Positions 1 through 6,392 of a DNA stretch of 11,555 nt are shown here, one piece after another; the stretch's first letter is position 1, and every line of letters starts with the position of its first letter. The translations under genes were made by a program, and so were the position numbers. The DNA lies in assembly GCA_947581745.1 (NCBI GenBank), contig CANPVW010000092.1:1-11555 (forward strand), given 5' to 3'. The stretch is from Candidatus Benthicola azotiphorus (lineage in GTDB: Bacteria > Gemmatimonadota > Gemmatimonadetes > Palauibacterales > Palauibacteraceae). The notes below the pieces were generated by a model that had not been told where the DNA came from, did not search any database, and worked only from the letters and a program-made list of their open reading frames with translations.

Positions 1-390
1 GATCCGCTCATTGACCCGTCGCCTCACCTGGACGGTCACGGCGCCCACCCAGCCGAGTCCCCAACCGATTGCCACCGCCGTGAGCAGGGCGCCGGCAGCG
101 TGACCGCCGGCGGCGGCGTACGATGCTCCGGCTACGAGCCCTGCGGGACCCGTGTCGGGGTACTTCGCCGCCCCGAAGGGCGGGTGCCTGAGAGTGAGCA
201 CCTCGAGCAGAGCGCCCGTGAGCATCCCGGCGGCTGGATTCCCGAGCAACGCGCCACCGATCGTGGCCGAGACAAGCGGGCGCGAGACCATCACCTGCGG
301 CCAGGATACCGCATCCATGCCCACGATCCCGCCCGCCAGCACGGCCAGGATCCAGGTCCCCGGCCCCAGATAGAGCTCACTCCAGGTCAT
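1..390 (-). CDS. PTS mannose/fructose/sorbose-family enzyme IIC, N-terminal 130 residues (runs off window)
   Basis: This is the membrane channel subunit of a mannose-family phosphotransferase system, which carries a sugar across the inner membrane while IIB phosphorylates it. The frame opens with ATG at 390-388 and stays open for exactly 130 codons to base 1, so the C-terminal half lies outside. The visible part is very hydrophobic: a first segment at about residues 12-28, then the family-like stretch SRPLVSATIGGALLGN (36-51), GALLEVLTL (59-67) and a PPFGAAKYPDTGPAG loop (70-84). A Gly/Ala-rich membrane segment follows to about residue 120. These match the EII-Sor/ManY pattern of RPLV, LLG and LE followed by a proline-rich loop. 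The start overlaps the end of the IIB gene by 14 nt, which suggests coupled translation. The partner IID subunit would be expected further left. The Shine-Dalgarno sequence is weak. Sugar specificity cannot be read. Confidence 0.88.
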   Translation of the reverse strand, partial: MTWSELYLGPGTWILAVLAGGIVGMDAVSWPQVMVSRPLVSATIGGALLGNPAAGMLTGALLEVLTLRHPPFGAAKYPDTGPAGLVAGASYAAAGGHAAGALLTAVAIGWGLGWVGAVTVQVRRRVNERI

Positions 391-865
391 CAATCAGGTC
401 CTGAAGGTCGACTTCCTTGCCGGCAGGAAGATCCCGCGCGGTGACGCCTGTGGAAGCGGCCTGGATGGCCTCCAGGTCCCCAGCTTCCTCCTGCGTGAGA
501 TGAACGTACGTCAAGACCCGTCGCCGCTCGGACGTCGCGTGCAGGCCTCCCAGGTTGACTCTCCGGCCCGCGAGGACGCCAGACTCGGCCAGGGTCCTCA
601 TCTCTCCCGTGCCCCGGGTAAGAAGAGCTCCCCGACCTGGCAGTGAATCGAGTTGCTGGAAACGCTCAATCGCCTGCTCCGTCGTGACGAATTCGACTTT
701 CGTCTGCTCGGGGAGTCCCGCACCGTAGATGTCCTGTTCCCACTCGCTCGCCGCCAGCTCGTCGTCGACCACTACGTAATAGTCGATTCCGAGTCGCATG
801 CCCCAACCCACGATGACCTGTCCATGAAGGAGACGCTCGTCGATGCGGAACAGGGTGAGAGTCAC
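377..865 (-). CDS. PTS mannose/fructose/sorbose-family enzyme IIB
   Basis: This is a cytoplasmic phosphocarrier of 162 residues that takes phosphate from IIA on a histidine and passes it to the sugar held by IIC/IID. The N-terminus carries the family signature FRIDERLLHGQV (residues 6-17); His14 corresponds to the phosphorylated histidine. It is followed by a hydrophobic strand with an acidic turn (YYVVVDDELAA, 29-39) and later by RRVNLGGLHAT, like the VNVGG strand of ManX IIB. The length is the normal size of a stand-alone IIB domain, so there is no fusion to IIA. The start codon is GTG at 865-863; its G-T-G-A shares four bases with the IIA stop. The 3' end overlaps the IIC start by 14 nt. 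All visible key residues are present, so the protein is probably active. Sugar specificity is unknown. Confidence 0.93.
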   Translation of the reverse strand: MTLTLFRIDERLLHGQVIVGWGMRLGIDYYVVVDDELAASEWEQDIYGAGLPEQTKVEFVTTEQAIERFQQLDSLPGRGALLTRGTGEMRTLAESGVLAGRRVNLGGLHATSERRRVLTYVHLTQEEAGDLEAIQAASTGVTARDLPAGKEVDLQDLIDDLE

Positions 866-1251
866 GACGAGAAACCCGGAAGATGCGCGACCACGCCGGA
901 CTGGCCTTTGCTCACGAGCCGCCGGGCCAGTTCAACCGGCTCCATGTCGCGGTGGAACACGAAGTCGAGGAGCATCGGCACGTTGACGCCAGAGACGACA
1001 GGAACCTCCGGGACCCCGCGACACACGGAGCGAGCGGCATGGCAGCAGCTGCCGCTGTCAAGATCCACGAACACTATCACTCGCCCCCCATCCACCGCCT
1101 CCCGGATGCGTTTGACGAGGATCTCCGGGGAACAGTCGGCGTTACTGATCGGCTGAATCGCCCCGAGGATGCCCGAGATGGACTCCGTGGTCTCGGCCAG
1201 GCAGCGCGCCAGGTGGCCGTGGGCGACCACGATCCCCCGGACTTCACTCAT
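862..1251 (-). CDS. PTS mannose-family enzyme IIA with an altered active-site loop
   Basis: This 129-residue protein is the first sugar-branch phosphocarrier: it accepts phosphate from HPr on a histidine and donates it to IIB. The beta-strand VRGIVVAHGHLA (4-15) places His11 where the mannose IIA family has its phospho-histidine (His10 in E. coli ManX). The second conserved element is FVDLDSGSCCHAA (61-73). Asp63 occupies the place of the helper aspartate, but the usual GGSP turn reads SGSC, followed by another Cys and a His. The strand VPVVSGVNVPMLLDFV (83-98) matches the IAGVNIPML region of ManX. The protein lies between hprK (8-nt overlap) and IIB (4-nt overlap). It is a stand-alone domain, unlike the fused ManX of E. 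coli. The loop change could mark a regulatory rather than a transport role; that is inference. Confidence 0.9.
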   Translation of the reverse strand: MSEVRGIVVAHGHLARCLAETTESISGILGAIQPISNADCSPEILVKRIREAVDGGRVIVFVDLDSGSCCHAARSVCRGVPEVPVVSGVNVPMLLDFVFHRDMEPVELARRLVSKGQSGVVAHLPGFSS

Positions 1252-2203
1252 AATCCTCCTCGAGATAGTCCCTCACTGGCTGCATGAGGTGCCGGAGGTT
1301 CTGCTCGAACATCCGTGCGCTGTCGACGCCCGCATATCGGAGCAAGTGGTTCATCGCCACGACCTCGCTGATCACCGTGATGTTCTTCCCCGGGTTCAAG
1401 GGGACCACGACCCTGGGAATCGGGGTGTCCAGGATTTCGGTCTTGTCGCGTTCGAGCCCCGTCCGATCGTAGGTGGCGTCTTCCCGCCAGTGCTCCAACT
1501 GGACCACGACTTCGATTCGCTTCTGCTGACGGACCGCCCGGACACCGAACAGCGCCCGGACATCGATGATCCCGATCCCGCGGATCTCCATGTGATGCTG
1601 CTGTCTCTCGTGCGCCTGCCCGATCAGCACGTCGAAGCCGCGGCGGCGCACGAGCACCACGTCATCGGCCACCAGCCTGTGACCCCTTTCAACGAGGTCC
1701 AGCACACACTCGCTCTTCCCGATTCCGCTCGCTCCGACGAACAGGAGGCCCACGCCATACACGTCCGCCAGAGATCCGTGGATGGCGGTCGTTGGCGCAA
1801 ATTCCTCTTCCAGAAACGGCTTGATCCGCCTGTAGAACTCACCGGTCTTGAGGTTCGAGAGCAGAACCGGAATCGATTCTTCATCAGCGAGGGCGAGGAG
1901 CTCGGCCGGAGCCTCGAGCCCTTTGGTGACGATGACGAGAGGCATCTCCGCATCGAGAAACTCGCGCAGAGTTTCGCTGCGGCGCCCCGCTTCCAGCGAT
2001 CGCAGGAACATGATCTCGGTCTCGCCGAGCACCTGTATACGCCGGCTCGGGAAGCGATCCGTGAACCCCGCGAGGACGAGTCCCGGGCTCGAAATGTCCG
2101 CGCTGGTGATCTCCCGGTTCAGCCCGGATTCGCCCGCCAGCAGAGAGAGACCCAGGCTCTTGCTCCGCTGCTCCAGGAGATCCGAGACCCTCAGAATGCT
2201 CAC
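1244..2203 (-). CDS. hprK: HPr kinase/phosphorylase
   Basis: This bifunctional sensor enzyme of 319 residues phosphorylates HPr on Ser46 with ATP or PPi, and removes that phosphate when inorganic phosphate is high, which links PTS flux to energy state. The N-terminal domain (about 1-130) precedes the catalytic domain. The Walker A loop GASGIGKS is at 157-164. His142 of IHGS matches the conserved catalytic-region histidine. The acidic pair in LVADD is at 181-182, the HprK signature MEIRGIGIIDV starts at 205, and Arg247 lies in YDRTG. The late loop reads VPLNPGKN (267-274), where Firmicutes-type enzymes have an RPGRN-like sequence. The length is typical of the full two-domain form, not the short alphaproteobacterial one. 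The GTG start at 2203 shares four bases with the hpf stop. It is followed directly by the PTS IIA gene, so the PTS is its likely output. No ptsH gene for its substrate HPr is in view. Confidence 0.96.
   Translation of the reverse strand: MSILRVSDLLEQRSKSLGLSLLAGESGLNREITSADISSPGLVLAGFTDRFPSRRIQVLGETEIMFLRSLEAGRRSETLREFLDAEMPLVIVTKGLEAPAELLALADEESIPVLLSNLKTGEFYRRIKPFLEEEFAPTTAIHGSLADVYGVGLLFVGASGIGKSECVLDLVERGHRLVADDVVLVRRRGFDVLIGQAHERQQHHMEIRGIGIIDVRALFGVRAVRQQKRIEVVVQLEHWREDATYDRTGLERDKTEILDTPIPRVVVPLNPGKNITVISEVVAMNHLLRYAGVDSARMFEQNLRHLMQPVRDYLEEDYE
1255..1260 (-). promoter_or_regulatory. Shine-Dalgarno of the IIA gene, inside the hprK 3' end
   Basis: AGGAGG on the minus strand sits three bases before the ATG at 1251-1249. 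The same bases encode the acidic C-terminus of HprK (Glu-Glu-Asp-Tyr-Glu-stop), so the signal is embedded in coding sequence. The spacing is short but the match is perfect, and it supports this IIA start. Confidence 0.7.
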
Positions 2204-2538
2204 GTTTCGGGGTTCTCCGCGATGCCGATCGACAGCTCCGGGGCAGCTCCCTTGCGAGCGCGCGCGCGATCACGCCGACTCTTCAACTGCCGGGAGAGCT
2301 TCTCGTAGAGCCTGTCCACCGCAGTTCGAAAGTCGCCCGCTTCCGCGCCGGCGTGCACGAAGCCGAGCCGGCTGCTGACGTTCGCTTCGACGAGGCACCG
2401 CTGCTTCTCCTCCGATACGGTGACCTCCATGCGGGAAGCTCCGTCGTCGAACCTGTCGAGCCGGCCGAAGCGTTCCTCGATGTGCTCTCTCAGGGAATCC
2501 GGGATTTCCGTGTGCCTCGCAGCGATGATTATCTGCAT
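2200..2538 (-). CDS. hpf: Ribosome hibernation-promoting factor, short form (HPF/RaiA family)
   Basis: This 112-residue protein binds the decoding region of the 30S subunit and inactivates ribosomes in stationary phase or starvation. The start MQIIIAARHTEIPDSLREHI (1-20) is the characteristic first strand and helix of the family. It continues with RFGRLDRFDD, a beta-strand core (ASRMEVTVSEEKQRCLVEANV), then GDFRTAVDRLYEKLSRQLKS, the second helix, and a basic RRDRARARKGA tail. The protein ends after one domain and lacks the C-terminal dimerisation domain of long HPF, so if it forms 100S dimers it would need help from another factor. It starts 12 nt after the glycosyltransferase stop, behind a perfect AGGAGG, and its stop overlaps the hprK start by four bases. 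Pairing of hpf with hprK and PTS genes is a known arrangement near rpoN in Proteobacteria. Confidence 0.94.
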   Translation of the reverse strand: MQIIIAARHTEIPDSLREHIEERFGRLDRFDDGASRMEVTVSEEKQRCLVEANVSSRLGFVHAGAEAGDFRTAVDRLYEKLSRQLKSRRDRARARKGAAPELSIGIAENPET

Positions 2539-2544
2539 CGAGTT

Positions 2545-2550
2545 CCTCCT
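2545..2550 (-). promoter_or_regulatory. Strong Shine-Dalgarno of hpf
   Basis: AGGAGG abuts the TAG stop of the glycosyltransferase gene and lies six bases before the hpf ATG at 2538-2536. It is the best-spaced consensus ribosome site among the junctions I checked, and it implies that hpf is translated well from its own signal rather than only by coupling. Confidence 0.8.
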
Positions 2551-3657
2551 CTAGCGTGTTGCGGATTCCTGCAAGATATCCTCAAACTCCTGTGTCGTCG
2601 CCTCCCATGTGAAACCGCTCGCGTGGCGCAGCGCTCCGTCCCCCATCCGGGCCCGGAGTCCATCCTCTTCCACCAGACGACGCAGCGCCGAGACCCAGGC
2701 GGTCGCGTCGCGATGCGGAACGAGAAAGCCCGTCTCTCCGTCAAGTACGGACTCGCGAAGCCCCTCGGAGTCACTCGCCACCGACGGAGTCCCGCAGGCC
2801 GCGGCTTCGACGTTCGTGATACCCCAACCCTCCTTCGGCGACGGGTAGACGTTGATCCAGGTCGACTGGAGTATCCTGACCTTCTCCTCCTCTGAAACGA
2901 ACCCGCGAAAACTCACCCGGTTCCCGAGTCCCAGTTCCGCCGCGAGCCGCTGCAGCCTGGGAGCATCCTCTCCCTGCCCGGCGACGAGCATTCTGACTTC
3001 GACTCCCTGTTCCCGCAGCTGTGCTACGGCTCGCAGAACCACGTCCAGCCCCTTGTATCGACGGAGCCTTCCAACGTAGGCGATCGTAGGCGCTTCGGCT
3101 CGCGCCGCGGCGGGGCGGAACACGGTGTGGTCGATCCCCGGATAGCTGACCCGTACCCGGTCCGGGAGGAAGCCTCTCTCCCTCAGGTCCGCGGCGGTGC
3201 TCTCTGAGATGGCGACGAAATCCGCCCCCCGATACGCGGCCGGCATCAGCCGCTCGGCCGCCCAGACGGTTGCAGCCACCGGGAGGCTCTCCTGCTGAAA
3301 CGCCGTCGAACCGAACAGGTGAGGCACGAGGCCGACGACCGGCAGTCTCGTCCACAGCGGAGTGAACAGCGGCACCTTGTTGATGTCCTCGACCAGAACG
3401 TCGAATGACTGCCCGCCCTTCATCAGGTCTCGGAACCCGGCGTGCACGTGCAGCGGAAAGGTATATCGGCTGCCCCTCCGAAGGACCCGCATGCCATCGA
3501 GCCGAGCTTCCGGCTCACAGCCCTCCCATCCCGAGACCAGCAGCGAGATCTCGTGTCCGCGCCCGGCGAGGCGCCCGAAGATCTCGTGCAGGTGAACCTC
3601 CGCCCCACCCGCTTCGGGGTTGAGCCGGTCCTGCCAGTTGACGACGAGGATTCGCAC
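2551..3657 (-). CDS. Family-4 glycosyltransferase (GT-B fold)
   Basis: This is a predicted sugar transferase of 368 residues that moves a sugar from a nucleotide donor to an unknown acceptor, most likely in envelope or exopolysaccharide synthesis. The N-terminal Rossmann domain starts MRILVVNWQDRLNPEAGGAE; the GG motif (17-18) plus the following AE is the usual acceptor-side donor-phosphate loop. The C-terminal domain carries AYVGRLRRYKGLDVVL (193-208), the typical strand with Arg and Lys that binds the donor phosphates. It also has SPKEGWGITNVEAAACGTP (273-291), the E-x7-E motif with Glu276 and Glu284. No signal peptide or membrane span is visible, so it is cytoplasmic or peripheral. I chose GTG at 3657-3655, eight bases after the nusB stop, because the protein then begins exactly at the first conserved strand; its ribosome site is weak. 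The frame stays open further upstream, but that would run through nusB. Donor and acceptor are not predictable. Confidence 0.9.
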   Translation of the reverse strand: MRILVVNWQDRLNPEAGGAEVHLHEIFGRLAGRGHEISLLVSGWEGCEPEARLDGMRVLRRGSRYTFPLHVHAGFRDLMKGGQSFDVLVEDINKVPLFTPLWTRLPVVGLVPHLFGSTAFQQESLPVAATVWAAERLMPAAYRGADFVAISESTAADLRERGFLPDRVRVSYPGIDHTVFRPAAARAEAPTIAYVGRLRRYKGLDVVLRAVAQLREQGVEVRMLVAGQGEDAPRLQRLAAELGLGNRVSFRGFVSEEEKVRILQSTWINVYPSPKEGWGITNVEAAACGTPSVASDSEGLRESVLDGETGFLVPHRDATAWVSALRRLVEEDGLRARMGDGALRHASGFTWEATTQEFEDILQESATR

Positions 3658-3665
3658 GATGTCGC

Positions 3666-4088
3666 TCAGGAATCTGCGATCGCTCGCCCTACGGCATCGA
3701 GCACGCCATTGACGAAGCCGGGGCTGTCCGTACTGCCGTACCTTTCGGCCAGGCGGATGGCCTCGTGGATTGCGACCCGGGGCGGAACATCGTGTATCGC
3801 CATCATTTCCACAGTGCCTATTCGCAGGATGTTGCGGTCGATGGCGGACAGACGATTCAGTCTCCAATTGGGCATGCTGGCTTCGATCCGCGAATCGCAC
3901 TCCGGCAGGTGCTCTTCCAGCGCGTGCAGGAGGCGGTCGATGTACGGGCGGTAGCGTGGGCTCACGCTTCTTCCGTGGAGCGCATCACGGGCCCACTCCC
4001 GTACAGTGCCATCGCCAGCCGTATCCCACCCGTACAGCACCTGCAGGACCCAGCTCCTCGCCCTCGATCTCGGATTTGCCGGCCTCAT
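3666..4088 (-). CDS. nusB: Transcription antitermination factor NusB
   Basis: This small all-helical RNA-binding protein of 140 residues works with NusE (ribosomal protein S10) on boxA RNA to prevent early termination, chiefly in rRNA operons. Recognisable elements are the N-terminal SRARSWVLQVLYGWD (8-22), corresponding to the R-x-x-A-x-x-x-L-Y pattern, and RLSAIDRNILRIGTVEM (79-95). The latter is followed by the family-typical IHDVPPRVAIHEAIRLAERYG (98-118), with FVNGVLDAVGR near the end. The length is normal. The ATG at 4088 overlaps the ribH stop by four bases (ATGA). RibH followed by nusB is a very common bacterial neighbourhood and supports both calls. No canonical Shine-Dalgarno is seen, so coupling to ribH is likely. 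Confidence 0.96.
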   Translation of the reverse strand: MRPANPRSRARSWVLQVLYGWDTAGDGTVREWARDALHGRSVSPRYRPYIDRLLHALEEHLPECDSRIEASMPNWRLNRLSAIDRNILRIGTVEMMAIHDVPPRVAIHEAIRLAERYGSTDSPGFVNGVLDAVGRAIADS

Positions 4089-4552
4089 TCCAGGCTGGCC
4101 GCCAGGTCGCACATTTCGAGCACGGCCCGCGCCGTTTCCTCCCCCTTGTCGCCCTTCCCGCCACCCGCTCTGGCAAACGCCTGCTCGCCGTTCTCGGTCG
4201 TCAGCAGGCCGAACCCGACGGGAACGCTGAATTCGCGCGTGAGCTCCTGCAGGCCGATCGTGGCCCCCATGGCGACGTACTCGAAGTGAGGGGTCTCTCC
4301 TCGTATCACGCATCCGAGGGCCATGGCACCGTCGTAGAGCCCCCGCTTCAGGGCGAGTCGAACACCCAGTGGCAATTCCCACGCGCCGGGGACACGCAGA
4401 ATGTCGATGTTCGCCGGCTCCACGCCGGCGGCCTCCAGGAAACGCCGCGCCCCCTCCTCCAGCCGACGGGTAACGGGTTCGTTGAACCGACTGACCACGA
4501 GACAGAGCCGCAGGCCCTCCCTCCTTCGAGACATGTCACCAGCCATGCTCAC
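4085..4552 (-). CDS. ribH: 6,7-dimethyl-8-ribityllumazine synthase
   Basis: This enzyme condenses 5-amino-6-ribitylamino-uracil with 3,4-dihydroxy-2-butanone 4-phosphate to give the lumazine that riboflavin synthase uses. It usually forms a pentamer or a 60-mer capsid. The 155-residue product shows VVSRFNEPVT (19-28), with the substrate-stacking Phe23, and PGAWELPLG (55-63). RGETPHFEYV (84-93) carries His89, matching the catalytic His88 of B. subtilis, and GLLTTENGEQAFARAGG (115-131) gives the phosphate-binding and interface region. The outermost start is GTG at 4552, sharing GTGA with the ribBA stop. In-frame ATG codons at 4546 and 4534 are equally possible because only a charged leader lies before GLRLCLVV. 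It is followed by nusB with a four-base overlap. Confidence 0.96.
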   Translation of the reverse strand: MSMAGDMSRRREGLRLCLVVSRFNEPVTRRLEEGARRFLEAAGVEPANIDILRVPGAWELPLGVRLALKRGLYDGAMALGCVIRGETPHFEYVAMGATIGLQELTREFSVPVGFGLLTTENGEQAFARAGGGKGDKGEETARAVLEMCDLAASLE

Positions 4553-5787
4553 CCCAGCAGGTGGCCCAGCTTCTCTCGCTTGGCCTCCAGGTAGTCGTGA
4601 TTCAGCGCCGTCGTCTCCACCTCCAGGGGTATCCGGTCCGTGATTTCGAGTCCGAAGCCCTCCAGCCCCGTGAGCTTCTTCGGATTATTCGTCATCGCAC
4701 GGATCCTGGTCAGTCCCAGGTCGAGGAGAATCTGGGCCCCGATCCCGTAGTTGCGCAGATCGGGAGCGAAGCCCAGCATTTCGTTGGCTTCCACCGTGTC
4801 GTGCCCTTGATCCTGCAGCTCATACGCGCGGAGCTTATTGAGCAGCCCGATTCCGCGTCCCTCCTGGTCCAGATAGACGATCACGCCCCTCCCCTCTTCC
4901 GCCACCGTCCGCATGGCCGCCTGAAGCTGGGATCCGCAATCACACCTACCGGAGCCGAACACATCGCCGGTCAGACATTTTGAATGGACCCGGACCAGCA
5001 CATCGTCCTGACCCGCCACTTCGCCCCGCACGAGCGCGATGTGCTCCCGGTCGTCCACCAGGTTCGAATATCCGACCACCCGGAACTCGCCGTGTGGCGT
5101 TGGCAGGATCGCTTCCGCTACTCTCCGCACGAGGCGCTCGTTCTTCAGTCGATGGGCGATGATCTGGGCGACCGTGATGAAGGGCATACTGTGCTCGGCC
5201 GAGAACTGTTCCAGCTGCGGCCGTCGCGCCATCGTGCCGTCTTCGTTCAGGATCTCACAGATCACTCCAGCTGGCGCCAGACCCGCGAGGCGTGCCAGGT
5301 CCATCGAAGCTTCCGTCTGCCCCACCCGCTGAAGGACCCCTCCCACCTTGGCACGCAGGGGGAATACGTGCCCCGGCCGAATCAGGTCAGACGGCCTCGA
5401 ATCCTCCGACACCGCCACCTGAATCGTCCGGGCGCGGTCCGCAGCCGAGATGCCCGTGGAAACCCCTAGCTCCGCCGTGGCATCGATCGAGACTGTAAAG
5501 GCCGTTCCGTTCGGATCTTGACCCCGTCCATCCGACATCAGAGGCAGGTCGAGGCGGTCGGCTATTTCAGGCGCCAGGGTGAGGCAGACGAGTCCTCTGC
5601 CGTGTGTGGCCATGAAGTTGATGATCTCGGGCGTCACGAGCTCTGCGGCGCAGACGAGATCCCCCTCGTTCTCCCGGTCCTCGTCATCCGCCACGATCAC
5701 CAGGCCGCCTGCCCGAATGACTTCTATTGCCTCTCTCACCTTCTGGTCTGCAGACAGCACCGTACGACCCTCCTCGGGGTTGTGCAT
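4549..5787 (-). CDS. ribBA: Bifunctional 3,4-DHBP synthase / GTP cyclohydrolase II
   Basis: This 412-residue protein starts both arms of riboflavin synthesis: ribulose 5-phosphate to 3,4-dihydroxy-2-butanone 4-phosphate, and GTP to the diaminopyrimidine. RibB half (about 10-212): the acidic metal-binding loop DDEDRENEGDL at 34-44, THGRGLVCL at 61-69, RPGHVFPLRAK at 137-147, QTEA at 157-160, and AEHSMPF at 197-203. RibA half (about 225-412): VHSKCLTGDVFGSGRCDCGS contains the zinc ligands Cys271, Cys282 and Cys284; LDQEGRGIGL is at 306-315; and TNNPKKLTGL is near 366-375. All expected catalytic signatures for both activities are present. The ATG at 5787 overlaps the riboflavin synthase stop by one base (TGATG). 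The frame is open well upstream of this ATG, but that part is only the antisense-free shadow of ribE and carries no conserved sequence. Confidence 0.97.
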   Translation of the reverse strand: MHNPEEGRTVLSADQKVREAIEVIRAGGLVIVADDEDRENEGDLVCAAELVTPEIINFMATHGRGLVCLTLAPEIADRLDLPLMSDGRGQDPNGTAFTVSIDATAELGVSTGISAADRARTIQVAVSEDSRPSDLIRPGHVFPLRAKVGGVLQRVGQTEASMDLARLAGLAPAGVICEILNEDGTMARRPQLEQFSAEHSMPFITVAQIIAHRLKNERLVRRVAEAILPTPHGEFRVVGYSNLVDDREHIALVRGEVAGQDDVLVRVHSKCLTGDVFGSGRCDCGSQLQAAMRTVAEEGRGVIVYLDQEGRGIGLLNKLRAYELQDQGHDTVEANEMLGFAPDLRNYGIGAQILLDLGLTRIRAMTNNPKKLTGLEGFGLEITDRIPLEVETTALNHDYLEAKREKLGHLLG

Positions 5788-6392
5788 CAGGCCGTCGACT
5801 CGCGATACGGCCGCAGCAGCTGGTCCACGTATTTTCCTACGAGGTCCGCCTCCAGGTTCACCTCGGATCCCTCGGAGAGCCGACCGACATTGGTATGATC
5901 CCATGTATACGGAATGATTGCCACTTCCGCGACGTCGTGAAAGAGGCTGTTCACCGTGAGGCTGATGCCGTCCATCGCTATCGAACCGTACAGGACGGTC
6001 AAGCGGGCGACCTCCTCCGGCATCCGAAACCGGATGAACACAGTCTCGCCCGCCTTTTCGATCCCGTCCACCACCCCGACCCCGTCCACGTGCCCCTGGA
6101 CGAGATGGCCACCCATCGGCTCGCCGGCTCGCACCGCTCTCTCCAGGTTGGCCTCTCGTCCGGGAACGAACTGGCCCAGGGTCGTACGGGAGAGCGTCGT
6201 GCGCACGGACTCGAACGTGAACTGCGCGCCTTCGATGTCGAAGACCGTGTGGCATACTCCATCGATCGCCAGGCTGTCGCCGTCCGCCAGCAGTCCAGTC
6301 AGATCCGGAGCCGACAGCCTGAAGCGGACCCCCTGCTCGAAATCCTCACGTTCGAGCACCCGCCCCATCGTCTCCACGAGTCCAGTGAACAT
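5787..6392 (-). CDS. ribE: Riboflavin synthase, alpha chain
   Basis: This enzyme dismutates two molecules of 6,7-dimethyl-8-ribityllumazine into riboflavin plus the pyrimidine that RibH reuses. The 201-residue product has the classic twin lumazine-binding repeats. The first repeat begins MFTGLVE and carries GDSLAIDGVCHTV (38-50); GGHLVQGHVDG (94-104) opens the second, which carries GSIAMDGISLTV (136-147), and IPYTWDHT (160-167) follows. Length and layout are normal. Compared with the well-known NGxCLTV and IPHT motifs, this protein has Asp, His and Tyr at the variable places. The start ATG at 6392 overlaps the ribD stop by one base, with GGAGG seven bases upstream. The stop overlaps the ribBA start by one base, so all three are probably translated as a coupled set. 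Confidence 0.95.
   Translation of the reverse strand: MFTGLVETMGRVLEREDFEQGVRFRLSAPDLTGLLADGDSLAIDGVCHTVFDIEGAQFTFESVRTTLSRTTLGQFVPGREANLERAVRAGEPMGGHLVQGHVDGVGVVDGIEKAGETVFIRFRMPEEVARLTVLYGSIAMDGISLTVNSLFHDVAEVAIIPYTWDHTNVGRLSEGSEVNLEADLVGKYVDQLLRPYRESTA

Noticed and set aside
1169..2308. Plus-strand open frame of 379 codons opposite hprK and hpf
   Set aside because: It is the antisense of hprK, a gene with clear motifs. The product is rich in Arg, His, Asp and Glu, has no domain I recognise, and is a known effect of high GC in the third codon position.
2539..2550. Internal terminator or promoter between the glycosyltransferase and hpf
   Set aside because: Only 12 bases lie between the genes and they are filled by the hpf ribosome site. 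I see no stem-loop with a T tract.
2551..3900. A longer glycosyltransferase starting at 3900
   Set aside because: The extra 81 residues lie over nusB in another frame and are basic and featureless. The GTG at 3657 starts exactly at the first conserved strand.
4549..6255. A possible 568-residue fusion upstream of ribBA
   Set aside because: The added N-terminal 150 or so residues are an out-of-frame reading of ribE and are Arg/Gly-rich without motifs. The ATG at 5787, next to the ribE stop, gives the normal RibBA length.
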